Below the pieces are notes generated by a model. That model ran no database searches and was not told the DNA's origin. It saw only the letters and a program-made list of their open reading frames with translations. A DNA stretch of 64,000 nucleotides, taken from contig NC_039364.1 of NCBI RefSeq assembly GCF_003573695.1, forward strand, positions 237,812,777-237,876,776, given 5' to 3'. Shown here in pieces: positions 36,011-45,907 of this stretch. The DNA comes from Papaver somniferum. Taxonomy: Eukaryota; Streptophyta; Magnoliopsida; Ranunculales; Papaveraceae. Within the stretch, counting starts at the first letter, position 1. Each line of letters opens with the position of its first letter. Made by a program: the position numbers and the translations under genes.

Positions 36011-36800
36011 CAACATACACATTTATCAACAAAAAATTAAGGCAAAACCCTAAATCAAATACCAATAGAAAAAACCAAATTAGAATCTAAAATTTAACCC
36101 TCAAAGAAATCAGATTAGGGAAAGAAATTAAAGGTTGAATGCGTATAAAACTAAAGTAAATCCCTAAAATAAACAAATACTGAAATCAAATTAGGGGAAG
36201 AAATTAAAGGTTGAATCCCTATCAATCTATGTAAAAATTAAATAAAAATTTACCTTTTCATACACTGGAATCAAATTACGGAGAGGGAGAAAACTGAACC
36301 GAAGCGTCAATCCACAAAGAGGCTATTCTCACTTCTCAGGGTTTTAAGTTTAAACAAGGCTGACGATGAACCCGACGGTGTGTTTCTGGGTTTTGAAAAA
36401 AGACTATTTGGTAGAAACACATTTTTACCCTTGAGCACGATGGATTATGTTTTACGGTATTATGTTAGAGCGGGACAGGCACCCACCCACCTTGGACCTT
36501 GACCCTGAGACAAGCTCTCTTTTATCTGGATAAATTGGGGCATATAGCTACATGACAAAATAGGGTCACGAACAAGTAATTTCTAGAAATCCCTTAACCA
36601 CTATTTATGTTAATACCTAATATACCCTTATTAAATTAGTGATGATTAATTAAGTTAGTATTAGTTAAATTAATTAGTGTTTGAGTTTGATTATAGTGTT
36701 AGGATTAGAGTAGAAATTCATTTCCTCTTTTAAGGTTTGGAGGGAAAGAAGAAGTAGAGGGAAAAAAGAAAAAACTAGGGTTTGTGATTTTGTTAGCAAA

Positions 36801-37007
36801 ATGAAACTTTATAGTGATGATGAAGACTCTAGTAGTGATGATGAAGTGGGTGCATCAGATTATCATGATCTCGATCCTACCGAATTGGATAATTTGTTGA
36901 ATGAAGAAGAGAATGTCAACCAAATAATGCTTGAGGATATTATTCAAGCACAAGAACAATTTCGTCGGAAAGAAGAACGTGATAATCCTCTTAATAAACA
37001 GGTATGA
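36801..37007 (+). CDS. Small acidic open frame in the transposon, function unknown
   Basis: This frame encodes 68 residues: a Ser/Asp/Glu-rich start (SDDEDSSSDDE), then an amphipathic segment (LEDIIQAQEQFRRKEERD). The frame closes just after CAG-GTATGAG, which could be a splice donor, so this may be exon 1 of a longer gene. The acidic start followed by a charged helix recalls the N-terminus of HARBI1-like transposases, but no DDE core follows within the element. A further protein-like stretch (EEDQPKPVSLLGHDTSAHYF and onward) at about 37540-37680 could be a second exon. Family unassigned. Confidence 0.35.
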   Translation: MKLYSDDEDSSSDDEVGASDYHDLDPTELDNLLNEEENVNQIMLEDIIQAQEQFRRKEERDNPLNKQV

Positions 37008-37082
37008 GTTGTAACGATCTACAAACATGTATTTGCATGTCCCAATCGCCCAAAAAGGGGAAATTTTTCAAAACTTTAACCC

Positions 37083-37912
37083 AGAATCGGTTTATTCGAT
37101 AGCACGACATAAACCGATTCTGGGCAAAAACCCCAAATTGGGTACGGCAATCGGTCTTTGTTCCTAACCACATAAACGGATTGTAGTAAGATTTTTGCAA
37201 TGGCGGGTACGTGACGGAAATCGGTTTTTGTTGGTGATGTGCATAATCCGATTTCTTCACTTGAATAATCACGTAGAATACACGAAGTTGATAATCGGTT
37301 TATTTTCGTGTATACGTAATCCGATTTTGGAGAAAAAAAGTTCCAGGAGAAATGTGAATAAAAATCGGATTACATGATACGAGACGTGGTCCGATTGTGA
37401 AACTTTGAAATTTTTCGACAATTCTTTAATCGGTCTTTATAGTAGCACATATAAACCGATTTCTAATAATCGGTTTAATCGACTGTAACGTATAAACCGA
37501 TTTTGAATCATCAACTTGTTGATATTTGTTGTAGATTGTTGTGGCGTTTGAAGAAGATCAGCCCAAACCCGTATCTCTGCTGGGTCATGATACCTCTGCC
37601 CACTATTTCACCTATTTGGAATGGGAAGATAGAAACGATGCAAAGCAATGGTTTATATACACAAAGCACCAACGACTATAATTTCAAATTCAAAAAATAG
37701 TCGTTAACAGTCACAATCGGATTATACGTATGCACTAATAATCTGATTCTTGATTTGTCTACAAATCTGAAAATCCACCCAGAATCGGTTTATACGTGCA
37801 TTAACTTAAACCGATTGATGTTGATGTTCATCCAGAATCGGGTTATGTTGGTACACAATAAAAACCGATTGCTACCATAATCAGACTAGTATAGTGCACA
37901 CATAAACCGATT
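37083..37912. repeat. Array of AATCGG...CCGATT hairpin cassettes
   Basis: About nine or ten imperfect palindromes of 34-42 bp, each opening with AATCGGTTTAT or a variant and closing with ATAAACCGATT or a variant, separated by a 15-20-base loop. Examples start near 37085, 37147, 37219, 37292, 37363, 37427, 37468, 37707, 37783, 37840 and 37878. Loops differ between cassettes while the stems are conserved. Confidence 0.85.
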
Positions 37913-38325
37913 CTGGGTGTATTTTCATAAAATTTGATGAGTGAATTTCAAAGATTTAGAGGTAAATCATTATAGAGTACCACTTAGAAGGAATGGACTA
38001 AAGGGATTTAACTCAATCACTTGAATTGTTTGTTTTTGAATTTTTTTTCCAAAACCCAAAATGAAATTAGATTTCAATTGTTGTTTTGGATTGATTAGGA
38101 TTTAGTTTTGATGGAAATTGAAAATGAGTTTTGATTAATGATTTTTGTATTTGTTAATAAAGTGATTATGATTTTGTATTTGAATTTGTGTTAGAATAAT
38201 TAAATTTTCTTTAAGGGTTAATTTAGTATTTTACCATCTTTTAGACAACCCATATCCTTCTCTTTAGGTTGGTTGAAGCAATTCATAGACCCCAATTAAG
38301 TGGCATAGGCCCCAATTTATCCAGG

Positions 38326-39200
38326 CTCTTTTGGCTACACGCTTGGAGAGCCGGATTCCCCGGAATCCCAATGCTCTATGCAAGTACTTGCGGCATGTTT
38401 GATACTAGAGGTAAAAGTGATGAGTACAAATATTTTTTACTTTTGAAAGATTTAATTTCTTTTACTTCCTGAAGTCTGTTCTGATTTTATATATCCAATC
38501 TAACTTCTTGATTTTTAACTTTTTGAAGTCAAAAAGTTATTCTCGAACGTGCATTTAAACATGTTATTGATGATGCTAATTCTCTTTGTACTAATAATTA
38601 GCATTAGTGGCTCATGGGTATATAAGGGTATTTATGATCTGGAGATTTGTTCAACTCCACCACCGTTAGGAAGTTCCCAATCCTATAATAATCACCAAAT
38701 AAATATTTTTGATGAGCTAACGGGATGAACAAATCTGACATTCCTCTATGGAAAATCATAGCAAAATCAACAAATCTGGGTTTTTTAGGTCCCACTATTA
38801 TTTCTTTTTAATATAAATTGTTTTGTAGAATAAAGTTAAAATGTAAAATATAGGTGAGATAAAATAGGATAAAAAATATTTGGGAAACAAGAATTGTACT
38901 TGGCGGTTGTGTAAGACCCGCGGGCGGTTGAGGAAGATCATCCCGCTAATTTGGTTGCTCCGTGCAAATTTAGTTGTTCACGCGGTTCTACATCAAACAC
39001 GTGTCTCTTTTTCGTCCTTAATGAACAAACCAATAAATTTTTTGGTTTGTTCACTCGTTTTTCATGTTTGTTGAATCCATAGTGGGAGCAAAATGACCAA
39101 ATCATGGATTTGTTCATCCACAGTAATTGCTCTTAGGAAGTGGGTAATGAGAAAAATACTCCAGTATGGATAAATAATTGGATGCCAAACTTAACTTTAA
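38326..39200. other. Repeat-derived spacer
   Basis: 38536-38700 and 39128-39175 match 45595-45790 (TTCTCGAACGTGCATTTAAA versus TTTCGAATGTGCATCCAAAC, and GCCAAACTTAACTTTAA). The two matches are separated here by about 400 bp that may be a MITE: GAGCTAACGGGATGAACAAA near 38718, with a roughly complementary end at about 39107-39133. No gene. Confidence 0.45.
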
Positions 39201-39342
39201 CTAAAAACTTGTAAGATGAATATTGTTGGAAATAGCGTGTATAACCACAATTCATGTTATACGAAACCCTAGTTATCCTTCTTGAACACAAGGATAAATC
39301 CTCACAAGAAGTTTCCTAGAAAATAAATGAAAACAAAATAAA

Positions 39343-40817
39343 CTAGATTTTTCCAGACTTTTTATTGGTATTGAGACCCTTGAATTTGTCATCAACTGTA
39401 TCCTCGAGCTCTTCAGCGAAAATATCCTCATTGAGGAGATCACAAACATGAGATTTCATGAAAACAAGGTCAGCAGAAACCTTTTTCAACTTAGTCCTTA
39501 ACATGTCTAGACCTTTTAGCGTTTCAACAAGTTCTAGTTTTGCTTCCTCAAATTGTTGAATAAAAAACATAAACAACATTAGCAGAGATCATCTATTCAC
39601 GCTCAACATGTTGATGATCATATGCTAAATAACAGCTCACACCGGGAAGATCTTCGGATGATTCAACAATTTTGTCATCAACCAGAGTTCTTTTCTTTCC
39701 TCTTGTTTCAATACCACCGCAATTAAGAGCTTTTTCCATGCTTTTAAAGATTCGTGACATAGAAGACATGCTTGGTTGCGGAACTCCTTGGATGAGATTT
39801 TCTCAGTCATAAGTTGATGTATATAAGAAAGTTTGTAAAAGGGTATTATATGGGTTGGCGGTCGGTCCGTGACCTTTATAGAAGTTAGGGTTTTCGTATG
39901 GTCACAAAAGAAACATACGGGTACATTTTCATGGTACGCAAACCAGTGTCCCTATAGTGTCTTGAATACATACTTTTGAGGATAGTAAATTAGTTTTCAG
40001 AGAGCACAAAATATTTTTCAACACTGCAGTTTATCTACCTTTTCTAAGATATATTTCTGAAAACTCTTTTGAATATCAATACATTCTTTGCTCAGTAAAC
40101 AAAATCTTAGAGAAAAAAAGTATTCTTATTCATGTAAAGAGTTTTATTAGAGAATGCTTGACTTTCCTGGAGCTTGGCACAACAAGAAATTTTAGCAATC
40201 TTATTGAAATAATCATAGAGAATACGTAAAATTTGCAATATGAAAAAGATTATAGCTCATCACGTCAAAGCACTATTTGAGACAAATAGTACACCTGTTA
40301 CATAATAATCTTATCTAGAAGGATTTTCATCGATAAGGTTCCAAAACTTGTGACTACCTGCTTGCACAAGGGTGAGCCGTATGCTCACCAGATGAATTAT
40401 GATGATGTTTACCCTTGTTTTACCTCCTTTTTTTGTTAAGAGAAATCTTTTGGGACGCAAAAAATGATCATAGAAATTATTGTCATCATAATAGGAGACG
40501 AGATTGGAATCCTTACCTGAGATTTCTTGCCTTGAAGAGGATGAAAGTTTATCAATAAGATCCTTATATCCCGTAAGGATCAAATTCATGTTAGCTTGTT
40601 GAATCATTTCATTGATTAAAACAATAAATTTCTCAGAAAGTTTATGAGTATCCTTGTGAACCCATGTTTGGGGCGGATTCTCTGAGTTCTTCTTCAAACG
40701 ATTTTGCATGCTACCTTTTTGACTTGTTTGAATATTTGTGCACCAAGCAGAACTGATATTCCTAAAAGCAAATTTTCCTGAATGTGTTTTCACCCTAAGT
40801 GGTTTAGACATTCGAAT
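39343..40817 (-). other. Minus-strand open frames beside an LTR
   Basis: Three minus-strand open pieces look protein-like but match no family I know. 39579-39343 is a probable coiled coil (FEEAKLELVETLKGLDMLRT). About 39790-39600 contains SMSRIFKSMEKALNCGGIET. 40817-40311 begins near MSKPLRVKTHSGKF and contains SEKFIVLINEMIQQANMNLI and SRQEISGKDSNLVSYYDDNN. They sit immediately left of a plus-oriented Copia-type LTR (40869 onward). One reading is an antisense extra ORF of the kind reported between pol and the 3' LTR in some plant retrotransposons. Another is a decayed host gene. The open frame actually extends into the LTR, so its first codons are unlikely to be real. Confidence 0.35.
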
Positions 40818-40868
40818 ATCAGTTACACCCTTCAGAATTAAATCCAAGGTGTTTTGAGACGACCAAAC

Positions 40869-43800
40869 TGTTAGAATATTTGTCGGTCGAACTCGCAAGT
40901 GTTGCTATCTCAAGCTTAGTTGATCCAAACTACATATACCTTGATTTCTAGTCTACTTATAGATACGTCTCGGATTAGGATAAAAGTGTGTAGCTGAGCA
41001 TTAGACTTCACGACGTTCACCATTTGAAGAAGAAGATTTACTGAAGATTTTGGAAGAACTTCGACGACAAAAGGTATGTGGAGACTAAAACTTATCTATC
41101 ACTCAGAAGTCTATTCAATTATATATTCTAATGAGACTAAGTCTGTTAGGGCATAGCTCGGTTGAACCCACCAAGAGTTTGTATTGTTATATTTTAGTGA
41201 ATCAAAACTCATTTAAAGAGTCGCTTGATTATGTACTAGAGACAACTTCGATCGTATATGTTAAACTAGAAAGACTAGGATTATGAGACATACAAGTATT
41301 ACTCGAAGACTTGGAGAATGTGAAGAAGTAACGAACTACAACGACGACATCATCCTTCCTATTGAGGTTAGTAATATTTTGACTTGAACTGTTTCATTCC
41401 TAACGTATCTTTCAAGTCGTGTTATATTGAAAACATAACTGTGAAGTTGTGAATGATTATACTCTAGTAGTAAGACATAGTATTAAGGAATTAGAATACG
41501 AAGTATAAAACTTATCATTTGAACTTCGTATATATAGACATCGACATAATCGTATGAATGCTATTGTGATTATGTGTATGTGTAAAGGTGAAGATTTCAT
41601 CCTAGGAAACAATGTTTATATTTGTTTAAAGAAAGTACATTCATAAACTTGTTTTGTGAATCGAAAGGGAAATCGATAGGCTTATTGGTATCATTATTCA
41701 TTGCATATCTTTGGATTACCAATATGTGTGAGTTAGTATAACCAATCATAATTTGTTATGTATCTTGGTAAAATTAATCACAGTGCCTGACTTATGTATT
41801 GGTATGACTTTTATTAGTGTAACCGATCATTACCTAAGATGGTATGATCGATATGTGTAATTGGTGTGACCGATCCTAGTAATTGGTGTGACCGATCACA
41901 AAAGAGTTGTGTAATCGATACTTGTAATTGGAGTAATCGGTCCTAGTAATTGGTGTAGCCGATCCTAGTGACTTGTGTAACCGATCACAAGTAATACCAT
42001 TAGTATATGGTAACTGTATGGGCTGTCATAGGCACAACAAATTAATAAATATATTTCCCACTAATTAACTGGTAATATAGCGGTAGTAAGAGATCGTTCC
42101 CACAGAGAGCTGTGTAATTGATAAGTTATTTGTATTATCAAGATAAAGTAAATAACAAAGGGGGATTGGTTCAAAGATAATAGAAAGACAATAAAGAAGA
42201 AAGAGGCGATTAAGGAATCCTTCGCCGTTACCAAACGTTAACAGGACTAAAATACTTATATATCGTTCGTAAGAACCATTCATCACCAACCGTAGAATAG
42301 CAGCTATCCTTTGATATCCCCAAAACTACTTGTATCACCGGATAACATGTACGTGTAGTCACCAGATTCTATCCAACTGAGCCGCCTTGAGGTACGCTTA
42401 CAAGGTGTAACTCGATCGAACGCTTTAGGGTTTGTGAATTTAGGTTTGATTCCAGCAGTTAAACTCAGTACGCTCGGTTCACTTACTGGTGTTGTTTCCA
42501 CACACGATTGCTTTACAGAATCCCTTTGCAAGGTTTCATGTTTTCTACTTGTGTAGGAGATGCACGACAATTACGGATCACTCAACTCACTACTAGTAAT
42601 AGAATGATTGATAGACTAATCTAGCGTGCACTCCAAACCAATCTAAGAATTAATCATAAACCCTATATATAATGAAAACAAACGATGATGGTAAAAACTC
42701 TCAATAGATTTGTATTATTAATAAAGCTTCGCTCTTGGAACATTGAATTCATCCTTAATCAACAAAGGATTTTAGCTACTCATAATACAAAAAAGATGAA
42801 TAATGGTGGTTTCCTCCTAAAGGGGTAAACCCTAGGTTTTTGATGCAAAACTTGTGATATGAGATTCGATTGATCTCATTTTACATAACCTAATACCTTT
42901 TTATAGGTTTACATTACCTGGTCTCCAAGTATTTAGTTCGGTTCAAGAACCCGACCCGAAAACACGAACTAGCGACCCAAAACGTGCTTTTAGGCCTTCC
43001 AAGGAGTTTATACACGTTTTCCTACTTGCTAAGTACGCGTACCTCAAATTCCAGCAGACATTTTCGGAACTTGGGTATGCGTACCCGTATGCGTACCCTA
43101 CTGTCTTCGGTATTCGATAAAAACTCGTTTTGGCCACAACTTCTTCGTCCGAACTCGAAATGACCTCATTATTTTTGAATTATTTTTATCTTTCAATTCT
43201 ATTCAAGATGGTGATGAGAAATCCTTAATTTGAATGAGTTAAGATCAGTCTTTGGCCCTTCTCTTGATTTTGAGCGTTTTGCTCCTTTTCGTCGCACTTC
43301 TTCCACTTCTCTTGGACTTGGGCGCTTGGATACTTAGAATAATTCTCTTCTTAGCTCTTTTCGGCACTTTGTAGCTCCTTTTTGGATGATTCACCTAATA
43401 GAGACAAATAATAGAAAACAATAGTAATAATACGAATACATGCAAGAATAATAGCTAAAGCAAGTATGGAATGGACACTAAAATCATATGAATTATATAT
43501 GCACTTATCAGTAACCGGTCCTGGTAATTGATGTAACCGATCCTGGTTACTGATGTAACCGGCTCCAGTAACCATATGGAGTCAGAACCGATCCTTGTGT
43601 TTGGTAGAACCGTAAACCCATGATTAGTGAATTAATATTTGATCAATCACATAGTTCTTGGAATACAAATGAACCAATTCTAAACTCGTTTGGAAGTGTG
43701 ATATAATCGGTTCCAAGATTGTTAATATGGAAAAGGATTTTCAAAGAAAAGATGTGGATATACTTTGAACACAATCAGTAACTCTGATCTTTTATTGTTC

Positions 43801-45378
43801 AAAGATATTCCTTAATAACTCAAGGAGATCCCGGACCAAAATAAATTAAGAATCTTTTAATGAAGGTTGTTAGTTTTATATGCTTTTAGTTACCAGCAAT
43901 TAAATGCATATCTCTGGAAAATAAAGATTGGTAATGTGCATTTACTAATTGGAGATTTTCTAGTGAGATTTCAGAAATATTGGACAAAGCATTTCCAGGA
44001 ATTATGAAAACCGATTTGGATATTTATTGCATATCTTGAGAATATTCGATTTTGGAAATTCCTTGGTGTCCAAACATCCTTGGTCTATAAATACCTAAGT
44101 TTGCATTTCGAGCAAACCATCCTAAGAGATAGAAAAACTACCTTGTTGTGTTGTTACTGGTGGAGCCTTCTATTCGGAGAGAAAAGTACCCTAATTAGGC
44201 GAAATCTCTTACGAATGCTCGTTTAAAGACTTCTGTGAGATCAAGAATCTCTACGAGTACCGTTGGTGGGAAACTAGATAATTGCAGTTTATTTTAGTTT
44301 TCGATTGATTTGATTAACTAACGGTTGTTGAATTTTGATTGCACCTAGTTAGTTTATTGTTAATAATATAAGATTCACTCAAACTATATCGAAGTGTCGA
44401 CGAGATCCTTAGAACTGTTTGTAGATCTAAAGACGTCTTGTGATAATCCATTGTTAACAGACTCCGTTCTGTGCGTGATTGATCACAAGAGATTCAAGTT
44501 GTGGTGTGCAGGTGTTTATTGAATACTAAAGAAAATTTGAAGACAAAGAAGATTTCTTATTGGTTTCATATCTTTGGTGTGCACAAAACTTGATCGGCTA
44601 GGATCCAACTGTAATAGATTTATCTTTGATATATTTGATTGATTAGTTGCGTGGATCGGCATCACTATATAGTATCTTGGTGGACTCTATATTTAATTGC
44701 AAATTCTAAACTCTGCTACTTTGGTAGTTGTTGGATAGATAGATCTTTAACCCGACAAAGGAGTTTATTGGATTAAACAAAAGAGCCTTTGTCAAACTCT
44801 TATCACTGAGATTGAATAGAGTTGTTACCGAACAGATTTGTTGTTCCTTTACTGTTTGGAATATGAACCAAAGGAATTGTTCTAGTGCGTGCACTTATCG
44901 AATGTCGGAAGCGCAAGGATACTGGAGAAACTAGGTGAACTATAAGTTTAGTTGCTTGGTCTCAACTATACGAAGTTGGTTTAGATTTTGTATGGCGGCT
45001 TAATTCTGAGAGTATTCAATTCTGGACTAGGTCCCGAGGTTTTTCTGCATTTGCGGTTTCCTCGTTAACAAAATCTTGCTGTGTCATTTACTTTTTTTTT
45101 CGCAATTATAATTGTTGTTATTATAATTTAAAGTAAATTACACAAACGTTAATTCCGTATTACTTGATAGTGATCCTATAGAGTTTGGTTAAGTCCGAAC
45201 CTATTATCAAGTAATCACACTTTGATTGTTATATTGTATCGCTCTCATATCCATAGATGATCACACAAAATGTGAATACCGATTTGTTGTATTATCTCGA
45301 CTTAGTCCATAGATAATCACTTTCGCAACTGTAGAACTTTTGAGAAAGACTACACCTTCAAAATAGATTTAGATTTGA
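40869..45378 (+). mobile_element. Copia-type LTR, interrupted
   Basis: It starts TGTTAGAATATTTGTCGGTC, closely matching the start of the LTR at 58870 (TGTTAGAGCATTTCTCGGTC). Long stretches are shared, including GTATGTGGAGACT near 41080, and near 45030-45080 GGACTAGGTCCCGAGGTTTT and CGGTTTCCTCGTTAACAAAA. The right end is uncertain; TTGATACA at about 45378 is a candidate. Excluding the nested 1.5-kb solo LTR it is about 3 kb. No primer-binding site follows, so it is a solo LTR or a 3' LTR of a degraded element. A low-order repeat of AATTGGTGTAACCGATCCTA occupies 41810-42000 and 43510-43570. Confidence 0.7.
42015..43510 (-). mobile_element. Solo LTR nested in the Copia LTR
   Basis: It starts TGTATGGGCTGTCATAGG and ends GCACTTATCA, flanked by a perfect 5-bp duplication GTAAC (42010-42014 and 43511-43515). 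It splits the GTGTAACCGATC repeat of the host LTR. Read on the minus strand it begins TGATAAGTGCATATATAATT, a start familiar to me from plant Gypsy LTRs. This family assignment and the orientation are inferences. Length 1496 bp, no coding sequence. Confidence 0.8.
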
Positions 45379-45899
45379 TCATTGATACAAAATCGTTGGT
45401 GCTTAGTTGGGCTGCAGTTGCAGGTAAAAGGATTCATCTGAATTTTGCAGGTTCAGTTCATAACAACTGGGAAGCAATTTTAGTGTGATCTTCGTTGTAC
45501 ATTTTCTTTTTCTTTTTGCAGCTACTTCTGGTAGCTTTTCAGTAAATTCTTTTTTGTAATAATTTCTTCTCTTTCGATAAAAAACAAAACAAAAAAAAAA
45601 GCTACTTTCGAATGTGCATCCAAACATGTTATTAGTGATGCTAACAATAGTGGTTCATGGGTATAGAGGGGTATTTGTGATCTCGAGATTGTTAAACTCC
45701 GCCTGTTAGGAAGTGTGGTAATCATAAAGATATTCATGTATGGACATATAATTAGGTGCCAAACCGAAATGCCAAACTTAACTTTAATTTTGCCTTTGCA
45801 AGGATGGTTAAATCAATATTTTTCTGTTTTTACTTTTGACTTCAGGGCACGCGATTGGCTTCTACTCCAGACTTTTACTTCTTGTAACCAAACACCTTC
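45379..45899. other. Spacer before the hAT element
   Basis: Non-coding. 45595-45790 is a second copy of the repeat at 38536-39175. An A-rich run at 45580-45600 precedes it. No gene seen. Confidence 0.5.
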
Positions 45900-45907
45900 T
45901 TTCAAAG

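Larger units (their letters stand above)
36526..38325. mobile_element. 1.8-kb DNA transposon with 23-bp inverted termini
   Basis: The left end CTGGATAAATTGGGGCATAT matches the inverted right end CCTGGATAAATTGGGGCCTA. Flanking 9-mers are CTCTTTTAT (36517-36525) and CTCTTTTGG (38326-38334), seven of nine identical, suggesting a Mutator-like element with a decayed 9-bp duplication. It lies just past the right edge of duplicated unit B. Contents are a short acidic open frame (36801-37007) followed by an array of hairpin cassettes. No transposase core is seen, so it is non-autonomous. Confidence 0.7.

Noticed and set aside
37083..37912. CRISPR-like array (repeats with variable spacers)
   Set aside because: The repeats are palindromic cassettes inside a plant DNA transposon, irregularly spaced, with no cas genes; this is a nuclear eukaryotic sequence.
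40818..40898. First residues of the minus-strand open frame starting at 40898
   Set aside because: They run into the LTR and across its terminus, so that start codon is unlikely to be real.
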